A DNA stretch of 64,000 nt from positions 27,310-91,309 of the forward strand of contig CAWFUF010000029.1 in the NCBI GenBank assembly GCA_963818775.1, given 5' to 3'. Positions 8,249 to 17,557 of the stretch are shown here, in pieces. Source of the stretch: JAMXLO01 sp963818775 (GTDB lineage: Bacteria; Pseudomonadota; Alphaproteobacteria; Acetobacterales; Acetobacteraceae). Under the pieces are notes generated by a model. That model had not been told where the DNA came from, did no database searches, and saw nothing but the letters and a program-made list of their open reading frames with translations. A program made the translations under genes and the position numbers. Position 1 is the first letter of the stretch; each line of letters starts with the position of its first letter.

Positions 8249-11200
8249 GCCGCCTTCGCCTGGCTGGCAATGCGCTCGAGATTCCCCAGAGCGTCGCGCG
8301 CGAAGCGCAAGCGCGTCGCCACATCCATCTCGCGCGAGATCGCCAGCTTGTGGTCGGGGCGCAGGCGCACCAGACCGCCCTTGCTGGCAAGCCAGGACAC
8401 CAGCCCCGCCGGATTGGAAAATGCATTGCCGCGGAAGCTGAGCAGCATGCCCTTTGGCCCGGCCTCCAGCTTCTCCACACCCGCCTCGCGGCACGCGCGC
8501 TTCAGCGCCACCACCTGTAGCAGGTTCTCGACTTCCTGCGGCAACGGTCCGAAGCGGTCCACCAATTCCGCCGCCATCGCCTCAGTCTCGGCATCCGACG
8601 CCAACGCGCCGATCCGGCGATACAAGCCGAGCCGAACCGGCAGGTCGCGCACGTAGGCTTCGGGGATCAGCACCGGCAGACCGAGAGAAATGTTCGGTGT
8701 CCAGTCGCGTTCCTGCCCGCCGCGTCTCCCCTCACCGGCACGCAGTTCCGCGACAGCGTCCTCCAGCATCTGCTGGTAAAGCTCGATGCCGACCTCGCGG
8801 ATATGCCCGGACTGCTCGTCGCCCAGCAGATTGCCGGCACCGCGGATATCCAGGTCGTGGCTGGCCAGCGTGAAGCCCGCACCCAGCGCGTCAAGCGTCT
8901 GCATCACGGTCAGCCGCTTCTCCGCCGCAGCAGACAGCCGCATGTTCGGCGGCCAGGTGAGGTACGCGTAGCCGCGCTGCTTGCCTCGCCCGACGCGGCC
9001 GCGCAACTGATAGAGCTGCCCGAGCCCAAACATGTCTGCGCGGTGAATCACCAGCGTATTGACCGCCGGCATGTCCAGGCCGCTCTCCACGATGTTGGTG
9101 GAGAGCAGGATGTCGAACCGCCCGTCACCGAACTCGGTCATTACCCGTTCGAGCTCGGTGGGTGCCAGCCTGCCATGCGCCTGCGCCATACGCGCCTCCG
9201 GCACGATCTCGGCGAGGCGTTCGGCGATGCGCGGAAGATCCTCGATGCGTGGCACGACGCAGAACACCTGGCCGCCGCGGAAGCGTTCGCGCTGGAGCGC
9301 CTCGCGGATGACCACCGCATCGAACGGCATGATGAACGTGCGCACTGCCAGGCGATCAACCGGCGGCGTACTGATGAGACTCATCTCCCGCACGCCCGTC
9401 AGTGCCAGTTGCAACGTGCGCGGGATCGGCGTTGCGGTCAGCGTCAGAACGTGCACATCCGCCTTGAGCTGCTTCAGCCGTTCCTTGTGCGCGACGCCGA
9501 AATGCTGCTCCTCGTCCACCACCAGCAGCGCAAGATCGGCAAACTCCACCGACTTCGCCAGCAGCGCGTGCGTACCAATCACGATGTTGATCGTCCCGTC
9601 GGTGATGCCGCGCCGAACCTCGGCTGCCTCCTTCGCCGGCACCATGCGCGAGAGCTGTGCGACCTTCACCGGCAGACCGGCAAAACGCTCGGAGAAGGTG
9701 CGGAAATGCTGCCGCGCCAGCAGCGTTGTCGGCACCACAACCGCAACCTGCCCGCCTGACATTGCGGCGATGAACGCCGCACGCAGCGCCACCTCGGTCT
9801 TGCCGAAGCCCACATCGCCGCAGATCAGCCGGTCCATTGGCCGCCCCGAGGCCAGATCCTCCAGCACGTCGGCAATGGCGCGCGCCTGATCGTCGGTTTC
9901 GGCAAACGGGAAGCGGGCGCAGAACTCGTCCCACGCGCCTTCGCTCGGCGCCATTATCGCGGCATCGCGGATCTTGCGCGCCGCGGCGATGCGGATGAGC
10001 TGGTCCGCCATGTCGCGGATGCGCTGCTTCATCCGCGCCTTGCGCGACTGCCAGGCGACGCCACCCAGCTTGTCGAGCGCGACGCCCTGCGATTCGCTGC
10101 CGAAGCGCGACAGCATTTCGATGTTCTCGACCGGCAGGAACAGTTTCTCGCCGCCGTCGTAGATCAGTCGCAGGCAATCATGCGGCGCACTGGTGACCGT
10201 CAGCGTTTCCAGCCCGTCATACCGGCCAATGCCGTATTCCTGATGCACCACGAGGTCGCCCTCGGCGATCTCCGTCGCTTCCGCGATGAACTGGTCGGCG
10301 CGCTTGCGGCGGCGCGGCGGTCGGCTGATGCGCTCGCCGAGCAGGTCCTGCTCACCCACCAGCGCGAGTTCATCGGCGACAAAGCCACGCTCCACACCCA
10401 GCGTGACCAGCGACACCGAGCCCACCGGCTTGCGGCGGATCGTCGCCCAACCATCCTCCTGCGCGGGGTCCTTGAAGCCGTGCTCACGCAGCAGGTTGGC
10501 GAGCCGCTCGCGTGAGCCGCGGGTCCAGGCGGCCACGACGATCCGACGGCCCTCGCCATTCCAGCGTTCGGCCTGACCGTGCAACTGCTCGAACACATTG
10601 GTGCCCGGACCGCTGCCGCCTTGGAAGAACACCGGTCCCGGGCGGCCGCCGCCATCGACGCCGACCGCGCCGTCCGGCCTGGCGAACGGCGAGAACGCAA
10701 ACAGCGGTCCCTCGGCCAACATCGCATTCCAGTCGGCCTTGTCGAGATACAGCCGATCAGGTGGCAGCGGCCGATAGGGAACCTCGCCGTCACGTGGCAC
10801 CAGGCGGCGTGCGGCGTAGTGGTCCTCGATCATCTCCAGCCGCGCCGCCAGCACCTCGTCTGCCTGGTGGTCCAGGCTGACCGAGGCGCCCGGCAGATAG
10901 TCGAGCAGAGTCTCCATCCGATCATGGAACAGCGGCACCCAGTGCTCCATGCCTGGATGTCGTCGGCCCTCCGAGATTGATAGGTAGATCGGATCCTCGG
11001 CCGCCGGCTGGCCGAAGATGTCACGCCAGCCCGAACGGAAGCGAGAGATCGCATCGGGGTCGAGCGGCACCTCCGACACCGGCCGAAGGGTCAGGCGCTG
11101 TCGGCGATCGGCGCTGCGCTGGGTGGCGGGATCAAAGATCCGGATCGACTCGATGGTGTCGCCGAACAGGTCGAGCCGCACCGGATCGGACTCACCGGCG

Positions 11201-11688
11201 GGAAAGACGTCGATGATACCGCCGCGCATGGCGTATTCGCCCGGCTCCATGACCGTGCCGGCACGGCCATACCCGCTGGCTTCCAGGAAGCGCGCGAGCT
11301 TCTCGGGCTGCACGGTACCGTTGGTGCGCAACTCAAGGCTGGCACCGCCAAACGCGGCCCGTGGCGGCACGCGCTGCACCAGCGCGTTCACCGTGGTCAG
11401 CACGATGCGCGGACCGGTCGGCTTCTCCAGCAGGCGCGCCAGCGTGGCGATGCGCTCCGACACCAATGCAGGATTGGGCGACACACGGTCGTACGGGAGG
11501 CAGTCCCAGGCGGGGAAGCGCAGCACTTCCGCTTCCGGCGCCACGAAGGCCAGTGCCTCCGCCAGCCGCGCCATTCGCGCGTCATCGCGCGTTACATGGA
11601 CGACGGGACCCGCAAACTCACCACGACGGCGGGCGAGCAGGAAGGCGTCCCAACCCTCGGGGGCGCCGAAGACCGGTGTGGCGGTCAT
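8245..11688 (-). CDS. mfd: Transcription-repair coupling factor
   Basis: A 1147-residue ATP-driven translocase that displaces RNA polymerase stalled at DNA damage and recruits UvrA. In order: a UvrB-homology region (FLARRRGE, LRFPAWDCLPYDRVSPNP), the RNA-polymerase interaction domain beginning DLVVHQEYGIGRYDGLETL, then the RecG-like motor with Walker A GDVGFGKTEVALRAA, DEEQHFG box, TATPIPRTL, STNIVESGLD and QLRGRVGRG, and a C-terminal TRCF domain. The ATG at 11688 starts MTATPVFGAPEG; the longer frame upstream reads a GC-rich repeat. The ATG overlaps the stop of sdhE (ATGA), so the two are translationally coupled. Confidence 0.97.
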   Translation of the reverse strand: MTATPVFGAPEGWDAFLLARRRGEFAGPVVHVTRDDARMARLAEALAFVAPEAEVLRFPAWDCLPYDRVSPNPALVSERIATLARLLEKPTGPRIVLTTVNALVQRVPPRAAFGGASLELRTNGTVQPEKLARFLEASGYGRAGTVMEPGEYAMRGGIIDVFPAGESDPVRLDLFGDTIESIRIFDPATQRSADRRQRLTLRPVSEVPLDPDAISRFRSGWRDIFGQPAAEDPIYLSISEGRRHPGMEHWVPLFHDRMETLLDYLPGASVSLDHQADEVLAARLEMIEDHYAARRLVPRDGEVPYRPLPPDRLYLDKADWNAMLAEGPLFAFSPFARPDGAVGVDGGGRPGPVFFQGGSGPGTNVFEQLHGQAERWNGEGRRIVVAAWTRGSRERLANLLREHGFKDPAQEDGWATIRRKPVGSVSLVTLGVERGFVADELALVGEQDLLGERISRPPRRRKRADQFIAEATEIAEGDLVVHQEYGIGRYDGLETLTVTSAPHDCLRLIYDGGEKLFLPVENIEMLSRFGSESQGVALDKLGGVAWQSRKARMKQRIRDMADQLIRIAAARKIRDAAIMAPSEGAWDEFCARFPFAETDDQARAIADVLEDLASGRPMDRLICGDVGFGKTEVALRAAFIAAMSGGQVAVVVPTTLLARQHFRTFSERFAGLPVKVAQLSRMVPAKEAAEVRRGITDGTINIVIGTHALLAKSVEFADLALLVVDEEQHFGVAHKERLKQLKADVHVLTLTATPIPRTLQLALTGVREMSLISTPPVDRLAVRTFIMPFDAVVIREALQRERFRGGQVFCVVPRIEDLPRIAERLAEIVPEARMAQAHGRLAPTELERVMTEFGDGRFDILLSTNIVESGLDMPAVNTLVIHRADMFGLGQLYQLRGRVGRGKQRGYAYLTWPPNMRLSAAAEKRLTVMQTLDALGAGFTLASHDLDIRGAGNLLGDEQSGHIREVGIELYQQMLEDAVAELRAGEGRRGGQERDWTPNISLGLPVLIPEAYVRDLPVRLGLYRRIGALASDAETEAMAAELVDRFGPLPQEVENLLQVVALKRACREAGVEKLEAGPKGMLLSFRGNAFSNPAGLVSWLASKGGLVRLRPDHKLAISREMDVATRLRFARDALGNLERIASQAKAA

Positions 11689-12011
11689 CGCTCGCCCCCT
11701 CCCCCCGAGCCCCTCCCGCAAGGGGAGGGAGAGGACTGTGCACCGCCGGCCTCGCTCTGCACACGCCGCAGCATCGGGCTGTCCGCCTCCGCCGGGATTG
11801 GCAGGCGCCCGGTGAGCCAGTCCGCCAGGTCGTTTTCCGGCAGTTCGAGCAGTGCCTCCAAAGCCGCAAGCTCCGACTCGCGCATTGAGTCTATGTGCCG
11901 TCGCACGAAGCCCCCGAGCAGGATGTCGTTCTCGTACGTCCCGCGATGGGTGGCGCGATACAGGAGACGGCGGCGCCTCGCATCCATGGAGGCTGATTCT
12001 GGTTCACTCAT
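11685..12011 (-). CDS. sdhE: FAD assembly factor SdhE (succinate dehydrogenase assembly factor 2)
   Basis: A 108-residue protein that promotes covalent FAD attachment to SdhA. The family core is clear: RRRRLLYRATHRGTYENDIL contains the RGTxE motif that contacts SdhA, followed by LLGGFVRRHIDSM and LELPENDLADWLTGR. The family usually ends about residue 90. Here the last 15 residues, SPSPCGRGSGGGGER, are encoded by a GC-rich palindromic repeat that also occurs between other genes of the window, so the tail looks acquired by repeat insertion. The stop overlaps the mfd start, a linkage common in Alphaproteobacteria. Confidence 0.93.
   Translation of the reverse strand: MSEPESASMDARRRRLLYRATHRGTYENDILLGGFVRRHIDSMRESELAALEALLELPENDLADWLTGRLPIPAEADSPMLRRVQSEAGGAQSSPSPCGRGSGGGGER
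11692..11740. repeat. GC-rich palindromic repeat, copy 1 (inside sdhE 3' end)
   Basis: Contains the core CCCTCCCGCAAGGGGAGGG with flanking C-runs and G-runs, able to fold as a hairpin around the GCAA loop. The same core is found at 17487, 29129 and twice at 32376-32477. This copy is read in frame as the C-terminal tail of SdhE and precedes the mfd start. It resembles REP-type elements. Confidence 0.7.
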
Positions 12012-12054
12012 CGGCGCGGTGTCATATAGCCGCGCAATAACCCGATGTCAGCCC

Positions 12055-14109
12055 GTGGACCATGATCCGCTCACGCCGCTGTTCTCGCCGCTGACCACGC
12101 TGAAGGGCGTCGGCCCGACGGTCGGAGCACTGATCGCCAAGGTGGCAGGCGGCGAACGCGTGATTGACCTGCTGTTCCACCTACCCGAATCCTATCTGGA
12201 TCGCCGCCAGCGCCCGACAATCGCTCAGGCGCGACCGGGCCAGGTCGCGACCTTGGCAGTGGAGGTGGTGCGAATCGAGCCGCCCGCCAATGCGCGTCAG
12301 CCATGGCGGGTGGTGGTGATCGACGGGACCGGGTCCGCCGATCTGGTCTTCTTCAAGTTCAATCGGGAACGGCAGATGCCGGTCGGCGCGAAGCTGCTGG
12401 TGTCCGGCAAGGTCGAGCTGTTCAGCGGTCGCCGCACGATGTCGCATCCCGAGCACGTGGTTCCCGCCGACCGGCCCGAACTGCTGCCTGCGATCGAGCC
12501 GGTATGGCCGCTGACCGGCGGCCTCTGGCCACGTCAGGTCGCCACCGCGATGGCGCAGGCGCTGACGCGGCTGCCTTCGTTTCCCGAATGGCACGACGTG
12601 GCCCTGTTACGGCGAGAGAAATGGCCGGACTTCGCCGAGGGCCTGCGCGCGGTTCAGGCGCCGTCGGAGATGCCGGCAGCCGTCAACCGGTCCCGGCTCG
12701 CCTACGACGAACTGCTGGCCGATCAGGTGGCGCTCGCGATCATCCGCGGCCGGCTGCGCCTGCGGCCTGGCCGCGGCCTGACCGGCGACGGCACGCTACG
12801 CGCCAAGGCGCTTTCGCGTTTCGGCCATGCGCTCACCGGCTCGCAGCAGCAGGCGCTGGCTGAGATTGATGCCGATCTGGCGTCCGACCGGCGGATGCTG
12901 CGGCTGCTGCAAGGTGACGTCGGTTCCGGCAAGACTGTAGTGGCGCTGTTGGCGATGCTGCGTGCGGTCGAGGCCGGGAAGCAGGCCGCGATGATGGCGC
13001 CGACCGAGGTGTTGGCGAAGCAGCATCACCGCACGCTGTCGCGTCTGTCGCCGGCTCCAGTGGCGCTGCTGACCGGTGGCGTGAAAGGGCGCGCCCGGGC
13101 GCAGTTGCTGCGCGGACTGAAGGATGGCTCGGTGCCGCTTGTCGTCGGCACCCACGCGCTGTTCCAGGAGAGCGTGGAGTATTACGACCTGGCGCTGGCA
13201 GTGATCGACGAGCAGCATCGGTTCGGCGTGGATCAGCGGCTGCTGCTGGGCGGCAAGGGCGAACTCACCGACGTGCTGGTGATGACCGCGACGCCGATCC
13301 CGCGCACGCTGCTGCTGACGCAATGGGGTGAAATGGAGGTCAGTCGCCTTACCGAGAAGCCGCCCGGGCGGCAGGCGGTACGAACGTCGCTGCACTCGCT
13401 GGGCACCTTGCCCGACCTGTGGGATGCAGTGGCACGCAAGCTGGACGAGGGCGCGCAGGTCTATTGGGTGTGCCCGCTGATTGCGGAGAGCGAGGCGGTC
13501 GATCTGGCTGCGGCCGAGGCGCGCTTCGCGGTGCTGCGGGAACGGTTCGGCGAGGTGGTGGGGCTCGCGCACGGCCAGCAGGACGCTACGGTGCGTGATG
13601 CGACGCTGGCGGCATTTGCGGCGGGTGGATGCCGGCTGCTGGTGGCGACGACGGTCGTGGAGGTCGGCGTCGATGTGCCGGCGGCGACGGTGATGGTGAT
13701 CGAGCATGCCGAACGCTTCGGACTGGCGCAGTTGCACCAGTTGCGCGGGCGCGTCGGACGTGGGGTCGCGGCGAGTTTCTGCCTGCTGCTGCACGAGGAG
13801 TGGGTGAATGACGTGGCCAAACGCCGGCTGACGTTGCTGCGCGATACCGATGATGGATTCCTGATCGCGGACGAGGATTTCCGGCTGCGCGGCGGTGGGG
13901 ATTTGCTTGGGACGAAGCAGTCGGGAATGCCGGGGTTCCGGTTGGCCGATCCGATCGAGCACGAAGGACTGCTGCACATGGCAAACCGCGACGCCGCTGT
14001 GCTGCTGCAGAACGATCCGAAGCTCACGTCGGATCGCGGGCGCGCCGTGCGCATTCTGCTGCGACTGTTTGAAAAGGCCGCGGCGATGCGCACGTTGGCT
14101 GCCGGGTGA
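12055..14109 (+). CDS. recG: ATP-dependent DNA helicase RecG
   Basis: A 684-residue branch-migration helicase for stalled forks and recombination. The N-terminal wedge domain begins DPLTPLFSPLTTLKGVGPTV and includes an OB-fold. Motor motifs are GDVGSGKTVVALLA (Walker A), APTEVLAKQH, IDEQHRFGVDQR (DExH), MTATPIPRTLLLT, ATTVVEVGVD and QLRGRVGRG, then the C-terminal FRLRGGGDLLGTKQSG wedge-contact motif. I choose the GTG at 12055, which gives the standard N-terminus; the open frame further upstream runs antisense through sdhE. It diverges from sdhE-mfd across a 43-bp gap. Confidence 0.96.
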   Translation: MDHDPLTPLFSPLTTLKGVGPTVGALIAKVAGGERVIDLLFHLPESYLDRRQRPTIAQARPGQVATLAVEVVRIEPPANARQPWRVVVIDGTGSADLVFFKFNRERQMPVGAKLLVSGKVELFSGRRTMSHPEHVVPADRPELLPAIEPVWPLTGGLWPRQVATAMAQALTRLPSFPEWHDVALLRREKWPDFAEGLRAVQAPSEMPAAVNRSRLAYDELLADQVALAIIRGRLRLRPGRGLTGDGTLRAKALSRFGHALTGSQQQALAEIDADLASDRRMLRLLQGDVGSGKTVVALLAMLRAVEAGKQAAMMAPTEVLAKQHHRTLSRLSPAPVALLTGGVKGRARAQLLRGLKDGSVPLVVGTHALFQESVEYYDLALAVIDEQHRFGVDQRLLLGGKGELTDVLVMTATPIPRTLLLTQWGEMEVSRLTEKPPGRQAVRTSLHSLGTLPDLWDAVARKLDEGAQVYWVCPLIAESEAVDLAAAEARFAVLRERFGEVVGLAHGQQDATVRDATLAAFAAGGCRLLVATTVVEVGVDVPAATVMVIEHAERFGLAQLHQLRGRVGRGVAASFCLLLHEEWVNDVAKRRLTLLRDTDDGFLIADEDFRLRGGGDLLGTKQSGMPGFRLADPIEHEGLLHMANRDAAVLLQNDPKLTSDRGRAVRILLRLFEKAAAMRTLAAG

Positions 14110-14125
14110 GAAAGGAAGAATTTAA

Positions 14126-14584
14126 CGCAGATAAGAGTCAGATGCACGCAAAACACGCAAATGGTCCGGTGTGGTTCACAGGTCTCGGACTACACGTCGG
14201 ATCTCCAGGCGCGATCTGCCAAAGTTCAGCAGCAGACAAAGCCGCAGGCCGGTCGCTTTGAGATAGTTTGCGCATTGCATCCGGTGCGCGTCGTCCAGTG
14301 CCTTGACAACCTTCAGCTCAACCAATAGCACATTCTCAACCAACAGGGTCCGCAAAGTATTCACAAACCACTATGTCATTGTAGTGCACCGTGACACTAC
14401 ATTGCTGCACAACCGCGAAGCCCGCGGCACGCAGTTCGTATGCCAATGATTCTCATAGACCTTTTCGAGGAACCCAGTCCCGAGCGTGTTGAGCACAGTG
14501 AGCGCGCAGCCGATCAAACGCCCCGATAGATCATTCAGTCTGTCGCTATTTGCGTGTTCCGCGTGCATCTGCTTCTTATCTGCG
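14126..14584. mobile_element. Inverted-repeat-flanked unit carrying the GxxExxY gene
   Basis: A 37-bp sequence at 14126-14162 recurs inverted at 14548-14584 with about 33 of 37 identical positions; shared blocks are CGCAGATAAG and GATGCACGC. The two copies bracket the broken GxxExxY gene almost exactly. The right copy supplies that gene's start codon and first residues (MHAEHAN). This is the layout of a small non-autonomous element or an inserted cassette. No transposase is present and I could not define a target duplication. Confidence 0.5.
14176..14568 (-). pseudogene. GxxExxY family protein (PD-(D/E)XK-like fold), two frameshifts
   Basis: Reading from the ATG at 14568 gives MHAEHANSDRL, then GRLIGCALTVLNTLGTGFLE and KVYEN, which contains the family's name-giving GxxExxY. 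One base is missing near 14448. The sequence then continues in the next frame (LAYELRAAGFAVVQQ, ..VCEYFAD) until one extra C near 14347, after which the original frame returns as LLVEN, LVELKVVKALDDAHRMQC and LKATGLRLCLLLNFGR. A -1 and a +1 shift thus cancel, but about 33 codons between them are scrambled and contain a stop. The family is thought to be nuclease-like; its role is unknown. Confidence 0.8.
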
Positions 14585-14725
14585 ATTACTGTAATACTTA
14601 CTTCCTTGCCAATGCTGCCCACCGGCTGGTTACGGAAGTGTCGATGGATTGCGTCAGCTATTGCCTCGCGCTCGGTGCCGGTTCTAGCGTCACGCTCTCG
14701 TCTCGGAAGCAAGGAGTTCCACGCC

Positions 14726-15811
14726 ATGCGTTCCTGGATCCACCACACCAAGGGCCGCCACGTGCGTCAGGCTCGCGTCGGTCTCGGCGACCTGCGCGAA
14801 GAGCACATCAGCCGCCAGGGCTTCGCGGGCCCCGTCGCGATGATCTATCGCGAGCGCGGGCCCAATGAGGTCGTGCGCGTCGAAGGCACGCTGTATCCAC
14901 GCCGTGTCGCGGATACAGCCCGCGTCGAGCCCTCCGACATGACCGATCCGCGTGGCATGCCGGAGGTGATGCTGTCGAACGCCGATGTCAGCGTTGCCGT
15001 CAGCCGGCGCACCGCGGCGATGCCGTACGCTTACCGCAACACCGATGGCGATCTGCTGTACTTCGTGCACCAAGGCACCGGCCGGTTCGCGACCGAGTTC
15101 GGGCCGCTCGCCTATGAACCGGGCGACTACGTGCTGATCCCCAAGGGAATCACCTTCAGCGTCATGCCGGATGCCGGGGACAGCCACATGCTGGTGGTGG
15201 AGTCCCCTGCCCCGCTGTCACTCACCGAACATCAGCAAGTCGGTCGCCACATGCCGGTCGATCCCACAGTGCTGGTTCTGCCGGAATTGCACGACCAGCG
15301 CTGGCCGCAACGCGACGAATGGGAGCTGCGGGTCAAGCACGGCGGCGCGCACAGCTCCATCTTCTATCGCAACAACCCTTTGGCGTCGGTCGGCTGGAAG
15401 GGCGACCTGTTCCCCTACAAGCTGAACATCCGCGACATCATCCCGATCAGCTCCGATCGCATCCATATCGCGCCGTCGGCCTGGTGCACGTTTCAGGCGA
15501 CGGGCTTCGTGGTGATCAGCTTCGTGCCGCAGATCGCGGTCGCCGATCTGAATGCCGAGGAGCTGCCGTCATATCACCGCAACGTCGACAACGACGAGAG
15601 CGTTTTCGTGCATCACGATCAATCGGGTAGTCGCAAGCCGGGCATGCTCTCGCACACGCCGCAGGGCATCCTGCACGGCGCCGACGAAGCAACCCGCGCC
15701 GCATTCCAGAAGCGGCGCACGCCGGGAATGCGGCGAACACTCTGCGGGGTCAGCGTCGATACCGACCGGCGGCTGATGGTGTCAGCGGTGTATGAGCGCC
15801 TGACGCAGTAG
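14726..15811 (+). CDS. Homogentisate 1,2-dioxygenase-like cupin protein
   Basis: A 361-residue double-cupin non-heme iron oxygenase of the homogentisate dioxygenase family, which would cleave homogentisate to maleylacetoacetate in tyrosine breakdown. AAGGAG precedes the ATG at 14726. N-terminal SWIHHTKGRHVRQARVG and the cupin stretch GDLLYFVHQGTGRFATEFG fit the family; metal-site candidates are YHRNVDNDESVFVHHD and HTPQGILHG near the C-terminus. It is about 70 residues shorter than classical 430-residue enzymes, so it belongs to a short subgroup whose substrate could differ. No maleylacetoacetate isomerase or fumarylacetoacetase gene is adjacent. Confidence 0.75.
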   Translation: MRSWIHHTKGRHVRQARVGLGDLREEHISRQGFAGPVAMIYRERGPNEVVRVEGTLYPRRVADTARVEPSDMTDPRGMPEVMLSNADVSVAVSRRTAAMPYAYRNTDGDLLYFVHQGTGRFATEFGPLAYEPGDYVLIPKGITFSVMPDAGDSHMLVVESPAPLSLTEHQQVGRHMPVDPTVLVLPELHDQRWPQRDEWELRVKHGGAHSSIFYRNNPLASVGWKGDLFPYKLNIRDIIPISSDRIHIAPSAWCTFQATGFVVISFVPQIAVADLNAEELPSYHRNVDNDESVFVHHDQSGSRKPGMLSHTPQGILHGADEATRAAFQKRRTPGMRRTLCGVSVDTDRRLMVSAVYERLTQ

Positions 15812-15816
15812 CGCCG

Positions 15817-16599
15817 TTAGTCCTTGTAGTCCGGCTCCCGTTTGTCGAGCATCCGCTTCAGCGCATCGAAGTGCCACTGGTACGGCGGCCGGCCGCCGTA
15901 CCCTTCGCCCTTGCGATAGGCCGCGAACGTCGCCTCGATCACATCGTCCGGCAGGAACCTCAACGGCCGCCCGCTCGACATGGCGAGAATCTGCACCTGC
16001 GCCACGCGCTCGGTGTAGTAGAGCAGATCATACGCCTCGGCGACCGACTTGCCTACCGTGGCAACGCCGTGGTTCGCCATCATCAGCACCTTCTTGTCGC
16101 CGATCACGCCGGCCAACCTTTCGCCCTCTTCCGGATCGATCGCCGGTCCGGCGTAGGTGTTGTCGTAGCCGGTCAGCATCATTATGCCGAGTTCGGTCTG
16201 GCCGATCGGCAGGATGCGCTGGTCCTCCAGCCGCGTCAGCGCACTGGCGTACGGCATGTGCGTGTGGAACACGGCGGCACCGTCGGGCAGCAGCCGGTGC
16301 ATCGGTGCGTGGATGCAGTAGGCCGAGCGCTCGATCTCACCCTCACCGGCCAGCAGCGTTCCGTCGTAGCCAACCTCCATGAAGCAGCTCGCGGTCACCT
16401 CCGACCAGTGCAGCCCGAACGGGATCTGATAGTAGCGATCGCTGCGGCCGGGCACGCGCAGCGTCAGGTGATTGAAGATGCCCTCCTGGAAGTCGTGCAT
16501 CACCGCCAGGCGATGCGCCGCCGCCAGATCCACCCGCGCCTGCCACTGCGTCGCGGCCACGTCGGTGTCCACATTCCGTTCGATAGATTCCAAAGGCAT
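15817..16599 (-). CDS. Class II aldolase/adducin family protein
   Basis: A 260-residue zinc-dependent aldolase-fold protein. The domain starts at ARVDLAAAHRLAVMHDFQEG with GIFNHLTLRVP, the metal ligands appear as the paired histidines in AVFHTHMPYASALT and the later His in MMANHGVATVG, and a helical end follows. AGGAGA precedes the ATG at 16599. The group is similar to bacterial adducin-like proteins rather than to fuculose aldolase, and its substrate is not known. It converges on the homogentisate-dioxygenase-like gene with a 5-bp gap. Confidence 0.85.
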   Translation of the reverse strand: MPLESIERNVDTDVAATQWQARVDLAAAHRLAVMHDFQEGIFNHLTLRVPGRSDRYYQIPFGLHWSEVTASCFMEVGYDGTLLAGEGEIERSAYCIHAPMHRLLPDGAAVFHTHMPYASALTRLEDQRILPIGQTELGIMMLTGYDNTYAGPAIDPEEGERLAGVIGDKKVLMMANHGVATVGKSVAEAYDLLYYTERVAQVQILAMSSGRPLRFLPDDVIEATFAAYRKGEGYGGRPPYQWHFDALKRMLDKREPDYKD

Positions 16600-16739
16600 C
16601 GATCTTTTCTCCTGCTGGCGGTGCTGCAACGCAGCATAAGGGCGCGTTAAGCCTTTGTCATCCTTGCCACCGCAGCTTGCATTACCTCAGAATTCCGTTA
16701 TGCCGCCGCCCGACAGTAGTACCGATGGGGAGGTGCGCG

Positions 16740-17483
16740 GTGAGCGGCGATGGCCAACCCGTGCTGATCGAGATCGCCGGACTGACCAAACGTTTCGGCA
16801 GCTTCACTGCGGTCGACAACGTCACGTTTAACGTGTCGCGTGGCGAGGTACTGGGCTTTCTAGGGCCCAACGGCGCGGGCAAGTCCACCACTATGCGCAT
16901 GCTGGCGGGGTTCATGATCCCGACCGCTGGGACCGCGCGCATCTGCGGCCACGACGTGCAGAGCGACGGCGTGGCGGCGCGGCGCGTCCTGGGCTTCCTG
17001 CCGGAAGGCGCGCCGACCTATCCCGAGATGACGGTCGCCGGATTTCTGACGTTCTGCGCCAAGGTGCGCGGCTTCGTCGGCAAGGACCTGACGCAGCGCT
17101 TCGAGCATGCCGTGGAGCTCACCCGGCTCGGCGGCGTGTTGTTGCAGCCGGTGGAGACGCTGTCGAAAGGCTTCAAGCGCCGCGTCGGTCTGGCGCAGGC
17201 GCTGCTGCACGATCCACCAGTATTGGTGCTGGACGAACCGACCGATGGCCTGGACCCGAACCAGAAGCACGAGGCGCGCAGCCTGATCGCACAGATGGCA
17301 CCGCAGAAGGCGATCGTGATTTCGACGCATATACTTGAGGAGGTCGACGCGGTGTGCACGCGTGCGATCATTATCGCGGCGGGGCGTGTGGTGGCGGATG
17401 CAACGCCGGCGGAGCTGCAGAGCAAGCATCCATCGGGCAAGCTGGATGACGTCTTCCGGCAATTGACGATGGAGGCCGCGTGA
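16740..17483 (+). CDS. ABC transporter ATP-binding protein (GldA-like)
   Basis: A 247-residue nucleotide-binding subunit. Walker A is GPNGAGKST, the signature region is LSKGFKRRVGLAQAL, Walker B is VLVLDEPTDGLDP and the switch His is in VISTHILEEVD. I choose the GTG at 16740 because GGGGAGG lies 6 bases upstream; an ATG at 16725 is in frame. It heads an operon with a permease, a GldG-like protein and a DUF4340 protein, the standard set of the GldAFG/NosY-like ABC group, here broken only by a palindromic repeat before the permease. The exported substrate is unknown in non-gliding bacteria. Confidence 0.92.
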   Translation: MSGDGQPVLIEIAGLTKRFGSFTAVDNVTFNVSRGEVLGFLGPNGAGKSTTMRMLAGFMIPTAGTARICGHDVQSDGVAARRVLGFLPEGAPTYPEMTVAGFLTFCAKVRGFVGKDLTQRFEHAVELTRLGGVLLQPVETLSKGFKRRVGLAQALLHDPPVLVLDEPTDGLDPNQKHEARSLIAQMAPQKAIVISTHILEEVDAVCTRAIIIAAGRVVADATPAELQSKHPSGKLDDVFRQLTMEAA

Positions 17484-17486
17484 CGC

Positions 17487-17529
17487 GCCCCCTCCCCCCA
17501 ACCTCCTCCCGCAAGGGGAGGGGGAGGAC
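17487..17529. repeat. GC-rich palindromic repeat, copy 2
   Basis: Carries the core CTCCCGCAAGGGGAGGGGG with a C-rich left arm, matching copies 1 and 5 in the same orientation. It lies between the ATPase and permease genes of one operon, so as RNA it could form a hairpin that lowers or protects downstream expression. Confidence 0.7.
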
Positions 17530-17557
17530 GAATTACACCCTTCAGGAGGGGTAGAGC

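Noticed and set aside
12796..13977. 393-codon open frame on the minus strand
   Set aside because: Antisense to recG; Gln/His/Arg-rich text with no domain.
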